Shown: in pieces, positions 6,943 to 9,444 of the stretch
How positions within the stretch are numbered: position 1 is the first letter of the stretch
Layout of the letters: each line of letters begins with the position of its first letter
Source of the DNA: Planctomycetota bacterium
GTDB taxonomy: Bacteria > Planctomycetota > UBA1135
NCBI GenBank assembly: GCA_027021325.1
Contig: JALUUN010000375.1
Coordinates: 1 to 9,444, forward strand
Length of the DNA stretch: 9,444 nt
Reading direction: 5' to 3'
Notes under the pieces: generated by a model
Database searches by the model: none
What the model saw: the letters and a program-made list of their open reading frames with translations, nothing else
Told to the model about the DNA's origin: nothing
Translations under genes and position numbers: made by a program

Positions 6943-9444
6943 GTGAAGCACGCCGGGAAGAATCTCGTCCTCGTCCTCTCCCTTCTCGGGGCGGGTTTCT
7001 TCCTGGCCTGGATCCGCTTCCGCCCCTGGCTGCAGGCGGGTGGCCCCTTCACCGACGGCGTCCAGGTCTACGAGGACGCCCGTGCGGAAGGACTGCGCTA
7101 TGCCGTCTGGGACACGCCGCGTCCCCTGGATCCGGCGGTGAACACCGCTGCCAGGGAGGACCACCCGGCCTCCAGTCCCGACGGCCGCTTGCTCCTCTTC
7201 ACCGTCGGCCGGCCCGGTCTGAACCAGGAGATCTGGGCCGCCGATCTGGTGGAAGGCCTGCCGCGGGACCCGCGGCCGGTGGAGGCCCTGAACTCGGCCT
7301 GGGACGACACCGCCCCGGCCTTCGCGCCGGGCTGGGTCTACTTCGCGAGCAACCGTCCCGGCGGCGCCGGCGGTCTGGATCTCTACCGTGCGCCCTACCG
7401 GGACGGCGTGTTCGGCGCGCCGGAGCCTCTCGGTTCCTGGAACTCGGAGGCCGACGACACCGAGCCCGCCCCCTGGCCGGGCACCGGGGCCCTGGTCTTC
7501 GCCTCGAACCGGGGCGGCCGCGGCTTCGACCTCTGGCTGGCGCGGCCCGGCGCGCTGGAGCCCTCGGCCGAAGCCCTCGCGCCCCTGAACGGCCCCTTCG
7601 AGGAGCGCGATCCGGCCTTCTCCGGGGACGGGCGCTCCCTCTTCTTTGCCTCGGACCGGCCGGGCGGCGCCGGCGGCTTCGATCTCTACCGCGCCCTCCA
7701 AGAGCAGGGCGAGTGGCTGCCTGCGCTTCCCCTGGACAGCCTGAACGGCCCCGGGGACGAGCGCGCGCCCGAACCCGGTCTGGACGGCTTCCGCCTCCTC
7801 TACGCGACGGCCGAGGACGGCGGGCCTGCGGACCTCTGGAGCGCCCGCTCCCTGGAGCTCTTTCCGCTCCCGGGCCGGCCCGTCGGCTGGCTGGACCTCA
7901 CCATCCTCGCCGGCCTCCTCCTGCTGGCGCTCCTGGCCTGGCTGGCGCGGCGCTGGGACACGGTGGATCTCGTCTACAAGTGCTTCCTCGTCGCCTTTCT
8001 GGCCCATCTCCTGCTCCTTCTCTGGTTCCGCAGGGTCTATCCCGAGGCGGAGCCGGTGGAGCTGCCCCGCGGCGAGCGTCTCTTCCATGTGCGTCTCGCC
8101 TCGGAACTGCGCCGCGACGACGGCGCCCGGCGCGAGCGGGCCGGTCATCTGGAGGCCCGGGCCGCGGGCCCGGCTGCGCCATCTTCCCCGGAGCGGGCGC
8201 CGCTGGCCGCCGCCGCGCTGCCTGGGGGCGGGACGCCCGCGATCGGCGGACTCCGGCCGGCGCAGGCGGAACTGCGGGCGCCGGAGCGGTCGGCGGTTCC
8301 TCTGGAGCGGAGCCGCGCGGAGGCCCCGGCGGCGCGGGCGGCGCAGGTGGCGGTCCCGGCGGAGGACCTGCCCCTGCGGACGGAGGACGCACCCGCCCTG
8401 GTCCTGCGGCGGCCTCGCGCCGAGACGGCGCCGGAGCGGCCGGTGGCGGGCCCGGTGCCGCGACGGCAGGCTGCGGCGGCCTCGCCCCTGACGGCGGCGG
8501 ATCCCGGCCGGCGGCCGCCTTCCCGGGAGGCGGCCCGGGCCGAGACCCCGGTGGCCTTCGAGCCTGCTGCCGGGCGCCTCCTGCCCGAACCGCGGTCCGG
8601 ATCGGCGGGGGATCTGCAGCTGGCCGCGCCCGCGGAGGCGCTGGCCCGGCGCCGGGGCGAGGCCTCGGCCCTGGCTCTGGCGCCGCGGGCGGGGAGCGTG
8701 GAGCGCGCCGGCCGGCCGGCGCCGGCTCCCGGCCGCGCCGGACTTCCCCCGGGCCCGGCCCTGCCGCCGGTCGAGCGGGCCGCGGCCTCGCTGGCGCCGG
8801 TGGCGGCGGGGGCCGCCGAGCCGCCGGCGCCGGCCGAGGCTTCTGTGCTCCCGGCCGTTCCTCCGGCTCTCCCGGAGGTGGCGGTGGCCGGGCCCGGGGT
8901 TGCCGAGGCCGCCCCGGTGCGGCAGGAGGAGGCACCGGACCTGGCCCTGGACGCAGCGCCCCGCGTCCCTCTCCCGGAGCGCCGGCTTCCGGGGGGACCG
9001 GCCGGACCGGCCCGTCCTCGGGCCGCGGCCTTCTCCGGGGAGGAGGTCCGCCCGTCCGCCGCGGCCCTGCGGCCGGAGGCCCCTGCCACCGAGGCCCTGG
9101 CCTCGGCGGCTCCGGCGCCGCCGGCGCCGCGGGAGCGGCCTCTTCCCGTGGTCCCCCTCGCCGGGCCGGCCGAGGTCGGGGAGCCGCCGGGCGAGGGCAT
9201 CCGGGAGCCCCCCGGGAAGCTCGATCTCGCAGAGCTGGCGGTCGCCCCGGCTCGCCGTTTCCCGGGTGGATCCGCGGAAGGGCCGCGGCGTGCGCCCGGG
9301 AGCGCGCGGCCTCCGTCGGCCGGCCCGGCACCTCGACTCCTGCCCCTGGCGCCGGCGGGGGCTGCCGCCTCGCCGCCGGCCGGGGGGCCGGTCCGGCCGA
9401 CCCCGGCTGCCCGGCCACCCTCCGGGCAGGTGCGGCTCGGAGAC
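6943..9444 (+). CDS. PD40 (TolB-like) beta-propeller protein with TonB/TolA-like membrane segment and long Ala/Pro/Arg-rich tail (3' partial)
   Basis: The frame is open for 834 codons from GTG 6943 to the right edge. Residues 7-24 form an N-terminal membrane anchor after a Lys-bearing start. Residues about 70-300 hold at least five PD40/WD40-like blades with the family's SPDGRLLLF, FASNRPGGAGGLDLY (134-148), FASNRGGRGFDLW and FASDRPGGAGGFDLY signatures, as in TolB and PD40-OmpA proteins. Two helices follow at about 315-335 and 344-362, joined by an Arg-rich turn. The second (CFLVAFLAHLLLLLWF) has His355 in its first half. Next come VELP (371-374) and a short FHVRLA strand (381-386), closely like the TonB N terminus. 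The rest is low-complexity Ala/Pro/Arg/Glu/Leu sequence. The expected topology puts the propeller and the tail in the periplasm. The gene lies 13 nt after the ExbD-family gene, so a role as the motor's transducer is inferred. A C-terminal TonB/TolA domain would lie beyond the window. The PD40 call is firm; the TonB/TolA likeness is by pattern. Confidence 0.85.
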   Translation, partial: MKHAGKNLVLVLSLLGAGFFLAWIRFRPWLQAGGPFTDGVQVYEDARAEGLRYAVWDTPRPLDPAVNTAAREDHPASSPDGRLLLFTVGRPGLNQEIWAADLVEGLPRDPRPVEALNSAWDDTAPAFAPGWVYFASNRPGGAGGLDLYRAPYRDGVFGAPEPLGSWNSEADDTEPAPWPGTGALVFASNRGGRGFDLWLARPGALEPSAEALAPLNGPFEERDPAFSGDGRSLFFASDRPGGAGGFDLYRALQEQGEWLPALPLDSLNGPGDERAPEPGLDGFRLLYATAEDGGPADLWSARSLELFPLPGRPVGWLDLTILAGLLLLALLAWLARRWDTVDLVYKCFLVAFLAHLLLLLWFRRVYPEAEPVELPRGERLFHVRLASELRRDDGARRERAGHLEARAAGPAAPSSPERAPLAAAALPGGGTPAIGGLRPAQAELRAPERSAVPLERSRAEAPAARAAQVAVPAEDLPLRTEDAPALVLRRPRAETAPERPVAGPVPRRQAAAASPLTAADPGRRPPSREAARAETPVAFEPAAGRLLPEPRSGSAGDLQLAAPAEALARRRGEASALALAPRAGSVERAGRPAPAPGRAGLPPGPALPPVERAAASLAPVAAGAAEPPAPAEASVLPAVPPALPEVAVAGPGVAEAAPVRQEEAPDLALDAAPRVPLPERRLPGGPAGPARPRAAAFSGEEVRPSAAALRPEAPATEALASAAPAPPAPRERPLPVVPLAGPAEVGEPPGEGIREPPGKLDLAELAVAPARRFPGGSAEGPRRAPGSARPPSAGPAPRLLPLAPAGAAASPPAGGPVRPTPAARPPSGQVRLGD
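8098..9444 (+). other. Low-complexity Ala/Pro/Arg/Glu/Leu-rich coding segment
   Basis: This is the tail of the propeller-transducer protein, from about residue 386 to the edge. It is dominated by Ala, Pro, Arg, Glu, Leu and Gly, with very few aromatic residues and a single Lys (about residue 759). There is no stop in the frame over about 1.35 kb. The third codon position stays G/C-rich, as in the other genes. It should be a disordered or extended linker, comparable in role to the Pro-rich part of TonB or domain II of TolA, but with Arg in place of Lys. Because all frames are rich in G and C here, small sequencing errors would be hard to notice. Confidence 0.75.

Noticed and set aside
7898..9418. 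Long minus-strand frames opposite the low-complexity tail (also 8145-9200 and 6817-8148)
   Set aside because: They exist because stop codons are rare in this composition. The plus frame continues from a recognisable propeller and membrane helices, so it is the coding one.
1..9444. Search by eye for tRNA, rRNA, CRISPR arrays, insertion sequences and attachment sites
   Set aside because: I saw no direct-repeat array, no transposase or integrase motif, no paired terminal repeats and no stable-RNA pattern.

Overview
The window comes from a diderm (Gram-negative type) bacterium with very high G+C, roughly three quarters by eye, and a strong G/C bias at third codon positions. It carries a Hanks-type kinase fused to a TPR domain, a giant TPR protein, ExbB/ExbD genes and a PD40 propeller. 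This mix is common in Planctomycetota, Acidobacteriota and related uncultured phyla. No marker gene is present, so the phylum is a guess. I see no rRNA, tRNA, CRISPR array, transposase or other sign of a mobile element.

Layout. (1) 1-2162, plus strand: the C-terminal part of a membrane-anchored Ser/Thr kinase, with the end of the catalytic domain, one transmembrane helix and a long kinesin-light-chain-like TPR domain. Its 5' end lies outside the window. (2) 2170-2481, minus strand: a 103-residue exported protein with a BamE/SmpA-like pattern, convergent with the kinase. (3) 2482-2768: a divergent intergenic region with a 16-nt inverted repeat. (4) 2769-9444, plus strand: a tight four-gene cluster. 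It encodes a 1014-residue exported TPR protein, a TolQ/ExbB-family channel subunit, an ExbD/TolR-family subunit, and a large protein that runs off the right edge with at least 834 codons.

The last gene is the most unusual. Its product starts with a membrane anchor, then a TolB-like PD40 propeller, then a hydrophobic hairpin. The second helix of that hairpin carries a histidine and resembles the energised N-terminal helix of TonB/TolA. It is followed by more than 450 residues rich in Ala, Pro, Arg and Glu. Together the four genes look like a compact proton-motive-force-driven envelope machine of the Ton/Tol type. ExbB and ExbD would form the motor. The fusion protein would act as both transducer and propeller, taking the roles of TolA/TonB and TolB. 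The TPR protein would be a periplasmic scaffold comparable to CpoB/YbgF. The gene families and their order are seen or follow from family knowledge; the joint function is inference.
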